From Bryobacteraceae bacterium (GTDB lineage: Bacteria; Acidobacteriota; Terriglobia; Bryobacterales; Bryobacteraceae), in NCBI GenBank assembly GCA_025056865.1, contig JANWVO010000004.1, positions 1-64,000 on the forward strand: a stretch of 64,000 bases of DNA, in the 5' to 3' direction. Shown here in pieces: positions 18,553 through 27,496 of this stretch (positions are counted from its first letter, which is position 1; each line of letters starts with the position of its first letter). A program made the position numbers and the translations under genes. The notes under the pieces were generated by a model, which did not search any database, had not been told where the DNA came from, and saw only the letters and a list, made by a program, of their open reading frames with translations.

Positions 18553-18566
18553 GTGACCGGAGTCAC
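18553..18566. promoter_or_regulatory. Palindrome GTGAC-N4-GTCAC upstream of the NapH-like gene
   Basis: This perfect 5-bp inverted repeat with a CGGA spacer lies 35 bases before ATG 18601, in the 112-bp divergent interval with the DinB gene. A further TGTGAC half-site occurs at 18526-18531. The arms resemble CRP/FNR-superfamily half-sites, although the spacing is shorter than the usual six. A role as operator for the electron-transfer gene is inferred only. Confidence 0.3.
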
Positions 18567-18600
18567 GGAAGGCGTGCGCGGACCGCGGGAAGCTGGAAGC

Positions 18601-19647
18601 ATGATAGCCGCGCCTCCGAGGGTCCTGCGGGAGAGGAAGGCGTACCGGAAGCGCGCCGGCAGGGACCGTTCGCAGCAGATCCGGCTTGCGGTGCAGGCGG
18701 CCTTTCTGCTGCTGAACGTGTGGATCGGGGTCGAGTTCTACCTGTGGGTGCGGGCGTATGAAAGCGGCGGCGCGCCGCCCGTAGCGCGGCCGCCCGGAGT
18801 GGAGGGCTGGCTGCCGATCGCGGGGATGATGAACTCGAAGTACTTCTTCGAGACCGGGCGCGTGCCGGCCGTGCATCCGGCAGCGATGGTCCTGTTCCTG
18901 GCATTTGTCGCCATTTCCCTTCTTCTGCGGAAGTCTTTCTGCGGGTGGTTGTGCCCGGTGGGGACGCTTTCCGAGTACCTCTGGAAACTCGGCCGGGACA
19001 CGTTCCGGAGGAATTTTTTCCTGCCGCGCTGGCTGGATCTTGGGCTAAGGAGCCTGAAGTACGTGCTGCTGGGGCTGTTCGCCTACGCCGTGGGGTCGAT
19101 GAAGGCGGAGGCGATTGCGCAGTTTCTGGGGTCGCCTTACGGGATCGTGGCGGACGTCAAGATGCTGAATTTCTTCCGGCATCTGAGCATTACGGCGGCG
19201 ATTGTGATTGGAATTCTGGTGATTTTGTCGATTTTCATCCAGAATTTCTGGTGCCGGTATCTGTGTCCTTACGGCGCGCTGATGGGGCTGGCGGCTCTGG
19301 CCAGCCCGCTGCGGATCCGCCGCAATGCGGCGTCCTGCATCGACTGCGGGAAGTGCGCGAAGGCATGCCCCGAGCGGCTTCCGGTGGACCGGCTGGTGCA
19401 GATCCGCTCGGCCGAATGCATCGGGTGCCTGGAGTGCGTGGCGGCGTGCCCGGTGGAAGACACGCTCGAGATGCGGGCGTTGGGCGGGAAGCGCCGGGTG
19501 CCGGCCTGGGCGATGGCGGCGGCGATGGCGGCCCTTTTCTCCGGGGCGACCGGCTGGGCGATGTGGGCGGGGCATTGGCAGACGCACGTGCCTTCGGAAG
19601 TGTACCGGGAGCTGATCCCGCGGGCGCACGAGTTCCGGCATCCGTGA
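18601..19647 (+). CDS. NapH/CcoG-like membrane-bound ferredoxin (polyferredoxin)
   Basis: 348 residues. Four or five membrane helices carry two CxxxCP motifs, CGWLCPVG and CRYLCPYG, typical of the NapH/NosR/CcoG group. Two [4Fe-4S] ferredoxin motifs follow in the C-terminal half, CIDCGKCAKACP and CIGCLECVAACP. Proteins of this type move electrons between the quinone pool and periplasmic or membrane oxidoreductases. No cognate nitrate, nitrous-oxide or amine reductase gene is nearby, so the partner is unknown. The start ATG 18601 follows GCTGGAAGC; earlier in-frame codons overlap the DinB gene and lack membrane character. It is a monocistronic unit ending convergently with the DUF2461 gene. 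Confidence 0.8.
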   Translation: MIAAPPRVLRERKAYRKRAGRDRSQQIRLAVQAAFLLLNVWIGVEFYLWVRAYESGGAPPVARPPGVEGWLPIAGMMNSKYFFETGRVPAVHPAAMVLFLAFVAISLLLRKSFCGWLCPVGTLSEYLWKLGRDTFRRNFFLPRWLDLGLRSLKYVLLGLFAYAVGSMKAEAIAQFLGSPYGIVADVKMLNFFRHLSITAAIVIGILVILSIFIQNFWCRYLCPYGALMGLAALASPLRIRRNAASCIDCGKCAKACPERLPVDRLVQIRSAECIGCLECVAACPVEDTLEMRALGGKRRVPAWAMAAAMAALFSGATGWAMWAGHWQTHVPSEVYRELIPRAHEFRHP

Positions 19648-19648
19648 G

Positions 19649-20368
19649 TCAGGCTCCGGGCGGGGCGAGCGGGAGGCGCTTCCTGCGCATGGCCAGCAGG
19701 GGCTCGTTGAAGAAGTCGATGACGGGCTTCATGAGGCGGAAGCGGTTGACGACTTCAGGCAGGAGCTTTTTCGAGGTGGCGAGATCGGCGGGCAGCTCCT
19801 TCCAGAAATACCAGTGCTTGAACTTGAGCCATTCCACGGAGGGATGATCCGGCGGGAAGCCTTTGGGCGGACGCGCGAGCTTCTCGCCGGTGAGGGGCCC
19901 CATGGCGGCGAGCAGCTTCCGGTCGCGGGCGAGAGAGTCGAACCGCTCGAAATTCTCCATGATGTGGACGCGGATGAGGCGGAGGTTTTCGGGCGTGGGC
20001 ATGTAGACGCCGCCGGCGACGCCGACCCAGCGGTGGGAGATTTCGACGTAGTAGCCGCCGGCGACGTGGCGGCCGAGGTCGGAGCGGAAGAAGGAGGCGG
20101 CGATGTGGGTCTTGTACGGACTCTTGTCGGGCGAGAAGCGCGTGTCGCGGTAGATGCGGTAGATGGCGCGCTCGGGCAGCGTGACGGCTTCGGGGGCGAA
20201 GGAGGCGAGGGCGGCGTCGATGGCGGCGACGAACTCTTCCATCGGCGCGCGGACGGAGTCCAGGAAGACCTGCTTGCGGGGTTCGAACCAGTCGCGGCGG
20301 TTGTTGCGTTCGAGCTGGCGGAAGAAGCGGAGAGCCTCGGGCGGGAAGCCCGCGAAACTGGCAGGCAT
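19649..20368 (-). CDS. DUF2461 (TIGR02453-type) protein
   Basis: 239 residues. FRQLERNNRRDWFEPRK at the start, RIYRDTRFSPDKSPYKTHI in the middle and GGYYVEISH further on are the conserved signatures of this family. Its function is unproven; it is widespread and usually solitary. No signal peptide or membrane segment is present, so it is cytoplasmic. The start ATG 20368 is only 28 bases from the divergent murB start. The chosen start gives MPASFAGFPPEALRFFR, as in typical members. Confidence 0.82.
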   Translation of the reverse strand: MPASFAGFPPEALRFFRQLERNNRRDWFEPRKQVFLDSVRAPMEEFVAAIDAALASFAPEAVTLPERAIYRIYRDTRFSPDKSPYKTHIAASFFRSDLGRHVAGGYYVEISHRWVGVAGGVYMPTPENLRLIRVHIMENFERFDSLARDRKLLAAMGPLTGEKLARPPKGFPPDHPSVEWLKFKHWYFWKELPADLATSKKLLPEVVNRFRLMKPVIDFFNEPLLAMRRKRLPLAPPGA

Positions 20369-20382
20369 GGCAAGATGTCCCC

Positions 20383-20388
20383 TACAAT
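20383..20388 (+). promoter_or_regulatory. Possible -10 element directly before murB
   Basis: TACAAT ends eight bases before ATG 20397, in the 28-bp gap between divergent start codons. If used, transcription would begin at or next to the murB start codon, giving a leaderless or near-leaderless mRNA. The -35 region (around CTGGCA, 20359-20364) is weak and lies inside the neighbouring gene. Confidence 0.3.
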
Positions 20389-20396
20389 TGAGAGCG

Positions 20397-21389
20397 ATGG
20401 AAGGCCTCGAGGAGGCGCACCGGCGCCTCGCCCGGATCCCCCTGTTACAGGTTACTCTCAATGAGCCCCTCTGGCGGCACACGCGGTTCGGGCTGGGCGG
20501 GCCGGCGGCAGTGTTTGCGAGCACCGGGGACGAGCAGGCGTTCCTTGAAGCGGTGCGGACGGCGCGGGCGGCGGGCGTGCCGTGGGTGCTGATCGGGATG
20601 GGAACGAACCTGATCGTCGCCGACGAGGGGTTTGCGGGGATCGTGCTCCGCTACGATGGCGGGCGGATCGAGATCCGGGGCGAGCGGGCGGCGGCGCAGG
20701 CGGGCGCGCCGCTACAGTCGCTGGTGGATGCGACGATCGAGGCGGGCCTCCAGGGATACGAGCCGATGACCGGCATTCCGGGCAATGTGGGGGCGGCGAT
20801 TTACGGCAACGCGGGGGCCTACGGGGCGTCGATCGCCGACCGGCTTGTGCGCGTGCGGTATTTCGACGGGGAGCAGGTGCGCGAGACGGATGGCGCCGGC
20901 TGCGGGTTCCGGTACCGGGAGAGCGAGTTCAAGCGGCGGCGGCTGGCGGGGGAGCCGTGGCTGGTGCTGGAGGCGGAGTTCGCCTTTCCGCGGGGAAATG
21001 CGGAAGAAATGCGGAAAAAAGCGGAGGAAATTCTCGCAATCCGCAACCGGAAATATCCGCCGGAGATGAAATGCGCCGGCAGCATTTTCAAGAATCTTCT
21101 CTGGGACAGGCTGCCGGAGCGGGCGCGGCAGGCCGTGCCGCCGGAAATGGTCCGGGGCGGCAAGGTGCCGGCCGCCTGGTTTCTGGAGCAGGCGGGAGCG
21201 AAGGGGATGGCGCGCGGGGGCGTGCGCGTTTCGGCCGATCACGCCAACACGCTTTATAATGCAGGCGGCGGGACGGCGGCGGACTTCTGCGCGCTGGCCT
21301 CGGAACTGAAGCGCCGCGTGCGCGAGCGTTTCGGCATCGAGCTGGAGGAAGAGGTCCAATACATCGGATTCCGGGAGGCGCCGAAATGA
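20397..21389 (+). CDS. murB: UDP-N-acetylenolpyruvoylglucosamine reductase
   Basis: 330 residues. This FAD-dependent enzyme reduces enolpyruvyl-UDP-GlcNAc to UDP-MurNAc with NADPH in peptidoglycan synthesis. The FAD-binding PCMH-type domain is visible from GMGTNLIVADEGFAGIV through GYEPMTGIPGNVGAAIYGNA. Catalytic positions are present: Arg in CGFRYRESEFK, Ser in CAGSIFKN and the C-terminal Glu region (IELEEEVQYIGF). The short form without the extra Tyr loop suggests a type II MurB. The start ATG 20397 follows GAGAGCG closely. Its stop overlaps the start of the beta-propeller gene as ATGA. An unlinked murB outside the dcw cluster is not unusual. Confidence 0.95.
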   Translation: MEGLEEAHRRLARIPLLQVTLNEPLWRHTRFGLGGPAAVFASTGDEQAFLEAVRTARAAGVPWVLIGMGTNLIVADEGFAGIVLRYDGGRIEIRGERAAAQAGAPLQSLVDATIEAGLQGYEPMTGIPGNVGAAIYGNAGAYGASIADRLVRVRYFDGEQVRETDGAGCGFRYRESEFKRRRLAGEPWLVLEAEFAFPRGNAEEMRKKAEEILAIRNRKYPPEMKCAGSIFKNLLWDRLPERARQAVPPEMVRGGKVPAAWFLEQAGAKGMARGGVRVSADHANTLYNAGGGTAADFCALASELKRRVRERFGIELEEEVQYIGFREAPK

Positions 21390-22396
21390 AAGGGATGGCA
21401 GCGTTTGTGCTGGCCGCGGGCGCGGTTTTCGCCCAACAGCCGCTCAAAAAGGGCAGCCCGCTGGACAGCCTTCCGCCGGACATGGAGATCCTGACGCACT
21501 TCGGCGAGCGCGCGGACTTCTCGCCGGACAACCGCGAGATCGCCTTCATGGCGAAAAGCTTCGGCGACGCTTTCGTGATCGACCTCAAGACGCGCAGGAT
21601 CCGCTGCCTGACCTGCAACGTGCCGGGCGCGGCGTTCCTGCGCGTGATGCACCTGGCGACGGGGGATTATCTGCTGATTGGCCCGGAGCGCTTCACCGAC
21701 ATCCGGACGAGCCGCAGCCGGGACAACGAACTCTGGCTGCTGCGGCGCGCGGCGGGCGCAAGGCCGGTGCGGCTGGGCCAGAAGATGAGCGAAGGGGCGG
21801 CCGTGTCCAAGAAGGCGCTGCGAATCGCATTCGCCGAGACAGCGGCGCAGAATCCGGAGCTGTCGCCGCGGCGGTCGCGCATCTGGGTGGCGGAAGTGGA
21901 CGTCGAGAAGGGGGAGCTCCGGAACCGGCGCGTGGCGGTGGAGAGCCCGGACGACTCCTGCACGCTGGAAGCCCAGGATTTCTTCGACAACGACCGCAAG
22001 CTCACATACACCTGCTACGAGCGGGGCGGCACGGCGAGCGTGTGGACGGTGGATCTGGAGACGGGGGAGCGGACGAATCAGTCGAAGGCGATCGGCAGCT
22101 ACAACGAGGTGGAAGGCATTTTCCCGGACGGGCTGCACACGTGCGTGGAGAGCGACCGGCAGGCAGTGCTGCGGGGCAGCACGCAACTGTTCCGCGACAT
22201 CGACATCTGGAAGCTGCGGCTGGACGGGACCGGGCGCAGTTTCGAGCGGCTGACGTTTTTCAACGACTACGAAGGCTGGAAGGCATCCAACCCGGTGGTG
22301 AGCACCGACGGGCGCTACTTGGCGTTCCAGATTGCGAGAACGGCCGATGAGGCGGGCGTGGGCTACGGAATCGTGCTGAAAAGACTGCGGCAATAG
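21386..22396 (+). CDS. Secreted TolB/WD40-like beta-propeller protein
   Basis: 336 residues. A short signal peptide (MKGMAAFVLAAGAVFA) is followed by repeated blades with PD40/WD40-like patterns: ADFSPDNREIAFMAK, AVSKKALRIAFAE and VVSTDGRYLAFQIA. Each couples a 'S-x-D-x-x-x-[IL]-A-F' strand to a turn. Such periplasmic propellers bind proteins or sugars. No catalytic residues are evident. It is translationally coupled to murB (ATGA) and 11 bases upstream of the small FGE-like gene, making a three-gene unit. The functional link to cell-wall synthesis is unproven. Confidence 0.65.
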   Translation: MKGMAAFVLAAGAVFAQQPLKKGSPLDSLPPDMEILTHFGERADFSPDNREIAFMAKSFGDAFVIDLKTRRIRCLTCNVPGAAFLRVMHLATGDYLLIGPERFTDIRTSRSRDNELWLLRRAAGARPVRLGQKMSEGAAVSKKALRIAFAETAAQNPELSPRRSRIWVAEVDVEKGELRNRRVAVESPDDSCTLEAQDFFDNDRKLTYTCYERGGTASVWTVDLETGERTNQSKAIGSYNEVEGIFPDGLHTCVESDRQAVLRGSTQLFRDIDIWKLRLDGTGRSFERLTFFNDYEGWKASNPVVSTDGRYLAFQIARTADEAGVGYGIVLKRLRQ

Positions 22397-22407
22397 CGGG
22401 GAAGGCG

Positions 22408-22905
22408 GTGACCGTCGAAGGGAAAAAAGTGGTGCTGGCGGCCGTAGCCATTGTGCTCTGCGTGACCGGTGTTTTTGCCTGGCTGACGCTTGCGAATCTG
22501 GACAAAATCCGGACGGCCGTGGCGATCCGGAGGTCGGAGAGGCCGCTGCTGGCGACGCCGACGGGCGTGATGGTAATCGTGCCGGAAGGAGAATTCCAGG
22601 TTCCGGACTGGGAAAAGCCTCCGGCATTGAAGGCTTTTTATATTGATCGAGAGCCTGTTTCCGCAGAAATGTATGTGAGATTTCTGCGGGAAACCGGAGC
22701 CGCGCAGCAGGCCGGCGGCGGGCCGGACGCGCGGGGGTTCTGCGCCTGGGCAGGCAAGCGCCTGCCCACGGCGGAAGAGCTGGCCAAGGCGAAGAGGGGC
22801 GCCACGCTGGCCGAAGACGTGAGCATTTACGGGGTGCGCGGGCTGGCGCGCGGCGAAGGGTTCCGGTGCGCGCTGGACGCGGCGGAGGCGCGGAAGTTCC
22901 GCTAA
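22408..22905 (+). CDS. Compact membrane-anchored formylglycine-generating-enzyme-like domain protein
   Basis: 165 residues from GTG 22408. An N-terminal membrane anchor (VVLAAVAIVLCVTGVFAWLTL) precedes a shortened FGE-sulfatase-like domain. Its pieces are VIVPEGEFQVPDW, FYIDREPVSAEMYVRFLRETG, FCAWAGKRLPTAEELAKA and a final GFRCAL. Family members normally have 230-280 residues in this domain, here about 120, with the middle missing. The copper-binding cysteine pair of true FGE is not evident, so enzyme activity is doubtful. A small carbohydrate- or protein-binding role like other degenerate members is possible. It is last in the murB unit; the VWFA gene converges 13 bases downstream. Confidence 0.6.
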   Translation: MTVEGKKVVLAAVAIVLCVTGVFAWLTLANLDKIRTAVAIRRSERPLLATPTGVMVIVPEGEFQVPDWEKPPALKAFYIDREPVSAEMYVRFLRETGAAQQAGGGPDARGFCAWAGKRLPTAEELAKAKRGATLAEDVSIYGVRGLARGEGFRCALDAAEARKFR

Positions 22906-22918
22906 GGCCGCAGGGGCC

Positions 22919-23875
22919 TTACTGCGCTTCGGCGGCGGGCGTGTAATAGCCGGCGCGATGCCGCAGTTCCGCGCCGGGATAGCGGGCGCGGGCGGACGGG
23001 GCAAGCTCGACCGCGAGGCTGTGGAACTGGCCGGGCGGGCCCGGGGCAGGGCGGATGAGCAGCGTATAGCGGAGGCGGATGCGTGCGACGAGGTCCCGGA
23101 GGCGGGAGCCGGCGTCGGAGGACCGCATCACCTCGCCGCCGGTGGCGTCGGCAATGCGGAAAATATTGGCCGGCGTGAAATCGGGGTTGACCCCGGGACC
23201 GTTGGCGGGGCGCGGCGGGCGGGCGTTTTCCGGGACGATGGCGTTGACGACGGCATTCACGCCGGAGAGCGCGCGGATCACCTCGTCGTCGGGGAGCCGG
23301 TAATGAACGCCGCCATTGTCGGTGAGCACGATGAGGGCGCGGCGGCCGGAGAACACGGGGAGCCGCTCGAGATAGCGGGCGGCTTCGAGCAGGGCGTCAT
23401 TGAGCGATGTGCCGGCGCCGAGGCCGCTTTCCACGGCGGCTTCCTGCAAGGCGCGGGCGGCGGCGCGTTTGTCGGGACTGAGCTCCTGCACGAGCCGGGC
23501 GCGGCGGGCGAAGAAAAAAACGGCGACTTCGTCCTGCGGGGCGAGCTGCTCGAGCGCCTGGCGGCCGGTCTCGGCGGCCGAGCGCAGCATGCGGCCCATG
23601 CTGCCCGAGACGTCGAGCAGGAGCAGGACCTGCAACGGCGCGGCCTCGTGGGCGAAGCCTTCGATGGGGCGGGCCGATCCGTTTTCGCGGACGATGAAGT
23701 CGGCGGCGGCGAGGCCGGAGACGGGCCGGCCGCGCTGGGTGACGAGCGTGTCCACAGCCACGAGGGCCGCGGTGGAGCGGAAGACGGGGGGAGCCTCGGG
23801 CGGCTGCGGCGGGGTTTGCGCGAGCGCCGCCGCGGCGGCGAGGATGAAGAACAGCGGGCCGCAGAGAGCGAACAT
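22919..23875 (-). CDS. Secreted VWFA-domain protein (Acidobacteria 'VWFA-related' type)
   Basis: 318 residues. The signal peptide ends near ALAQTPPQPP. Next comes a conserved VDTLVTQRGRPVSGLAAADFIVRENG segment (a beta-sandwich typical of these proteins), then a von Willebrand A domain. Its MIDAS is LLLDVSGSM (DxSxS), with GTSLNDALLEA and ALIVLTDNGG completing the metal site. The C-terminal strands (HSLAVELAPSARARYPGAEL, HRAGYYTP) match the family form numerous in Acidobacteriota. Protein binding outside the cytoplasm is presumed. ATG 23875 gives the best signal peptide; an upstream ATG at 23896 would overlap the divergent selB start. Confidence 0.78.
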   Translation of the reverse strand: MFALCGPLFFILAAAAALAQTPPQPPEAPPVFRSTAALVAVDTLVTQRGRPVSGLAAADFIVRENGSARPIEGFAHEAAPLQVLLLLDVSGSMGRMLRSAAETGRQALEQLAPQDEVAVFFFARRARLVQELSPDKRAAARALQEAAVESGLGAGTSLNDALLEAARYLERLPVFSGRRALIVLTDNGGVHYRLPDDEVIRALSGVNAVVNAIVPENARPPRPANGPGVNPDFTPANIFRIADATGGEVMRSSDAGSRLRDLVARIRLRYTLLIRPAPGPPGQFHSLAVELAPSARARYPGAELRHRAGYYTPAAEAQ

Positions 23876-23894
23876 GCGGGCCGCCGGGAGTCCC

Positions 23895-25745
23895 ATGAAG
23901 AACATTATCGTCGGCACGGCGGGCCACATCGATCACGGCAAGACGGCGCTGGTGCGGGCGCTGACGGGGATCGACACGGACCGGCTGGAGGAAGAGAAGC
24001 GCCGGGGCATTTCGATCGACCTTGGGTTCGCGCATCTGGAGGCCGGAGGCGTGCGGTTCGGGTTTGTCGATGTGCCGGGCCACGAGCGGTTTGTGAAGAA
24101 CATGCTGGCCGGCGTGGGGGGCATCGACCTGGTGCTGCTGGTGGTGGCCGCCGATGAGGGCGTCAAGCCGCAGACGCGCGAGCACTTCGAGATCTGCCGG
24201 CTGCTGGGGATCCGGCACGGCATGATCGTGTTGACCAAGAAAGACCTGGCCGATGAGCAGATGCTGGAACTGGCGCGGCTGGAGGCTGCCGAGCTGGCGA
24301 GGGGCTCCTTTCTGGAGGGCGCCCCGGCAGTGGCCGTGAGCGCCGTGACGGGGGACGGGCTGGCGGAGTTGCGGGAACGGCTGGTGGAGCTGGCGCGGCG
24401 GGTGGAGGAGAGGAACGCCGATGGAATTCCACGGCTGCCCATCGACCGGTCCTTTGCCTTGCATGGATTCGGCACCGTGGTGACCGGGACGCTGGCCGAG
24501 GGACGGCTGCGGGCGGGCGAGGAAGTGGAGGTGCAGCCCGGCGGAAGGCGGCTTCGGATCCGGGGACTGCAAGTGCACGGGGAGAGCGTGCCGGAGGCCG
24601 TGGCCGGGCAGCGGACGGCGGTGAACCTGGCGGGCGCCGAGGCGGGCGAGCTGCGCCGGGGGATGACGCTGACGCGGCCGGGCGTGTGGGAGGCGGCAGG
24701 AGTGCTGGATGCGCGCGTGGAGCTGCTGAGGTCGTCGCCGCCGCTGAAGCACGGTGCGCCGGTGCATTTCCACGCATGGACGGCGGAGACGGAGGCCGAG
24801 GTGCGGCTGTTTGCCGCAGGCGCGCCGCTGGAGGCAGGCAGCAGCGGATATGCGCGGCTGCTGCTGCGCGAACCCGTGCTGTTGAAGCCGGGCGACCGGT
24901 TCATTCTCCGGCGGTTTTCCCCGGTGGAGACGATCGGAGGGGGCGTGGTGATCGATCCGCAGCCGCCGCTGCGGTTGAAAAAGGCGCTGGTGGCGGCGCG
25001 GCTGGCCGAGCTGGAAAGAGGGCCAGTGGAGCGGCGGCTGGCCCTGTGGGCGGCCGAGGAGCCGATGGGCGCCGTGGGGGTGCGGCTGGCCGCGCGGGCC
25101 GGGCTTGCGCCGGAACGGCTGCCGGAGCTGGCGGCGCGGGCGGGGCTGCTGGCGCTTCGGGGCGAGCCGGCGCGGCTGGTCAGCCGGGAGAGGGTGGCCG
25201 AGGAAGCGGACCGTCTGCGGCGGCGGCTGGAGGAGTTCCATCAGGCCCATCCGCTGCTGCCCGGGATGCCGCGCGCCGCGGCCGGACTGGATGCCGCGTG
25301 GCTGGAGGCGGTGCTGGAGGCGGACTCTTCGATCGTGGCGGAAGGCGAGCTGTTGCGGTTGCGGCCGTTCACGCCGCAGAGAAAGACCGAGGAGGCAGTT
25401 GCGGAGCAGCGGATGGAGGAGATCTTCCGGCAGGCCGGGCTTGCCGTTCCGCCGGTGGAGGAGGCGCTGGCAAAATCGGGGGTGGACCCGGCGAGGGCGC
25501 GGACGCTGCTGCAACTGATGATCCGCGACGGGCGGCTGGTGCGGGTGTCGCCGGAGCTGATCTTCCACCGGCAGGCCATTGAGGAGCTGAAAACCCTGCT
25601 CCGGCAGAAAAAAGGGCAGCGGTTTGGCGTGGCTGAATTCAAGGACTGGACGGGAATCAGCCGGAAATATGCGATCCCATTGCTGGAGTTTCTGGACCGG
25701 GAGCGGGTGACGCGGCGGGAGGGAAACTCGCGCCTGATTCTCTGA
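23895..25745 (+). CDS. selB: Selenocysteine-specific elongation factor SelB
   Basis: 616 residues. The GTPase domain at the N terminus has [19 protein letters not shown], then [32 protein letters not shown] and LTKKDLAD, the SelB version of the EF-Tu motifs. Domains II and III follow ([34 protein letters not shown]). The last ~200 residues are the winged-helix repeats that bind the SECIS element of mRNA. SelB delivers Sec-tRNA to in-frame UGA, so the organism should encode selA, selC, selD and at least one selenoprotein. None of these was seen in the window. The start ATG 23895 abuts the divergent VWFA gene. Confidence 0.95.
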   Translation: MKNIIVGTAGHIDHGKTALVRALTGIDTDRLEEEKRRGISIDLGFAHLEAGGVRFGFVDVPGHERFVKNMLAGVGGIDLVLLVVAADEGVKPQTREHFEICRLLGIRHGMIVLTKKDLADEQMLELARLEAAELARGSFLEGAPAVAVSAVTGDGLAELRERLVELARRVEERNADGIPRLPIDRSFALHGFGTVVTGTLAEGRLRAGEEVEVQPGGRRLRIRGLQVHGESVPEAVAGQRTAVNLAGAEAGELRRGMTLTRPGVWEAAGVLDARVELLRSSPPLKHGAPVHFHAWTAETEAEVRLFAAGAPLEAGSSGYARLLLREPVLLKPGDRFILRRFSPVETIGGGVVIDPQPPLRLKKALVAARLAELERGPVERRLALWAAEEPMGAVGVRLAARAGLAPERLPELAARAGLLALRGEPARLVSRERVAEEADRLRRRLEEFHQAHPLLPGMPRAAAGLDAAWLEAVLEADSSIVAEGELLRLRPFTPQRKTEEAVAEQRMEEIFRQAGLAVPPVEEALAKSGVDPARARTLLQLMIRDGRLVRVSPELIFHRQAIEELKTLLRQKKGQRFGVAEFKDWTGISRKYAIPLLEFLDRERVTRREGNSRLIL

Positions 25746-25907
25746 AAGGCCCCGGGAAGGCCGCGGCCGTTTCCGGCAGGATGGCGGCTCCGGAGCTGAA
25801 GGAAGGCGAGTGGTTGGAGCGGGCCGCGGGGCGCGCCGGAAGCGGTGGAGGACCAAGGCCGGACAGCGGCGGAGCGGCGGGGAAAGCGCCCGCCGGCTCC
25901 TGGCATC

Positions 25908-26801
25908 CTACCGCGGTGCGCTTGCGGCCTGGGCCTTCAGCCGGCGGAGAATGGCAGCGACATAGTCCTGCGTCTCGGCGAATGGCGGAATGCCGCCGAA
26001 AGCCTCCACGCGGGAAGGTCCGGCATTGTAGGCGCCAAGGGCGAGGGCGAGGTCGTCGTCAAAGCGGTTCAGAAGGAAGCGCAGGAAACGCGCGCCGCCA
26101 AAGATGTTCTGCTCGGCGTCGAAGGGATCGCTGATGCCGAGCCATGCGGCTGTTTCGGGCATGAGCTGCATCAGCCCCATGGCTCCCGCGGGGCTGACGG
26201 CGCAGGGCCGCAAAGAAGACTCCTTCTGGGCCACGGCGCGCAGGAGCTCCGGTGCGAGCCCGTAGGCGCCCGCAGCGCGCTCGAACAGGGGCGAAAGCAC
26301 CGCCGCAGGCAGGGGGGCACAGGCGGGCGGCGCTGGCTCCGGCGGGGGCTCCGGCCACGCGGGGCGCGGTTGAAGCGCGGCGGCAAGCAACTGCCGGCTG
26401 AAGGGCGAGTGCTGGTTCAAGGCCGGATCGTCGACAGCATGGCCATGTGGTGGAGCTGCCGCATCAAAGAGCTCCGGCGATTGCGCGACTGCCATGGGCG
26501 GCGGAGATCCCACGAAGGCTCTCAGGCTCTCCTGTTGGCGTTCGACCGAGGCACGCTGGTGCTGGAGAGCGTCAAGGAAAGATTCCCGCCGTGCAGGAAG
26601 GGGGGAGCCGGCAGCGGGCGGCGGTCCTGCAATGGGGGAGCTGCGGGGTGCGGGAGCGGAGTTCTGCCGCACCGGAAAATGGCGCGAGAGCGCCTCCTCC
26701 TGAAGAGCGATGCTCTGCCGCTGTCTGGCTGCCGCGACTTCCTGTGGGGACTGCGCCCTACAGAGGCAGGCCAGCACGGCGAAGGCGGCCATGCGCCTCA
26801 C
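25908..26801 (-). CDS. Lytic transglycosylase (SLT domain), secreted
   Basis: About 297 residues. The signal sequence (MRRMAAFAVLACLCRA) is short. A Pro/Ala/Gln-rich linker of ~150 residues follows. The SLT catalytic domain is C-terminal: APELLRAVAQKESSLRPCAVS with the catalytic Glu in KESSLRP, SPAGAMGLMQLMPETAAWLGI, FDAEQNIFGGARFLRFLL and ALGAYNAGPSRVE. It cleaves peptidoglycan glycan strands to 1,6-anhydro-MurNAc in the periplasm. GTG 26801 is preferred because it supplies the two Arg of the signal n-region; ATG 26792 is nearly equivalent. It lies 162 bases downstream of selB in opposite orientation and is probably monocistronic. Confidence 0.85.
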   Translation of the reverse strand: MRRMAAFAVLACLCRAQSPQEVAAARQRQSIALQEEALSRHFPVRQNSAPAPRSSPIAGPPPAAGSPLPARRESFLDALQHQRASVERQQESLRAFVGSPPPMAVAQSPELFDAAAPPHGHAVDDPALNQHSPFSRQLLAAALQPRPAWPEPPPEPAPPACAPLPAAVLSPLFERAAGAYGLAPELLRAVAQKESSLRPCAVSPAGAMGLMQLMPETAAWLGISDPFDAEQNIFGGARFLRFLLNRFDDDLALALGAYNAGPSRVEAFGGIPPFAETQDYVAAILRRLKAQAASAPR

Positions 26802-27496
26802 AATCGGGGCATCGGCTGGCCTGCCGGGGAACTTTAGAGCGGGAAGGCTGGCAGCGGAACCGGCGGCATCGCGAGGGGCCTCCCGCCAGCCGTGCCGTCC
26901 GCGCATCGACCGAAAATGCCATTAGGGACGCCGGGAACGGCGATGCCGTGAGAATCGCCGGCACAACAGCGAAAAGAGAGGGGCAGGCGGGCGCCTATTT
27001 GGGGTGTTGGGGTGAGGGCGCCCGCACTCGTAACGGGGATTGCCTATAGTGACGTTGCCGGGGCTGGCCGAGGTTACAGGGTGGGAATTCCGGCGAGGAT
27101 TTCTCGCCGAAGCCGTGGCGGGAAAATAGAGCTTCGAGCCGGCGGAGCACCGGGGCGCGGTCCGGCTCCAGAACGTCCATGGCTCCCGCCCGAAGGCGCA
27201 TGGACGGTTTGCGCAGCAGGTGCGCGGCTCCCCGCGCGGGAGGGCGCCGAACCCGTCTCCGGGAATCTGCTTCGGTGGCTGACGGGCGTCGGTGCGTGGG
27301 GGCCTGTTCCGGACGGGGCTTCGGAGCAAGTCCTGGTGCCGCGCCCAGAGCCTCGCTGCCGCAATGGGCCAGAGAGCTGGCGCGGGCGCACCGGCGCACG
27401 GGAAGTCCGGCGGGCAGGACCGGAAATCCCCGCCGCTGGCTGAAGAATGCGAAGGAGGACGAGGCGGAGAAAGGCGGAATCTGATAGAACGCCTGT
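26802..27496. other. Gene-poor interval between the transglycosylase and GH127 genes
   Basis: Divergent promoters for the two flanking genes must lie here, but none stands out. An open frame of 143 codons (27012-27443, plus) exists. Its translation is Arg/Gly/Pro-rich with no recognisable motif, and overlapping frames on both strands are equally open, so it is not called. No hairpin or repeat of note was seen. Confidence 0.5.

Noticed and set aside
25746-25907. tRNA-Sec (selC) next to selB
   Set aside because: The spacer has no tRNA-like T arm or long acceptor stem.
27012-27443. A 143-codon plus-strand ORF upstream of GH127
   Set aside because: No motif or ribosome site; overlapping frames are equally open.
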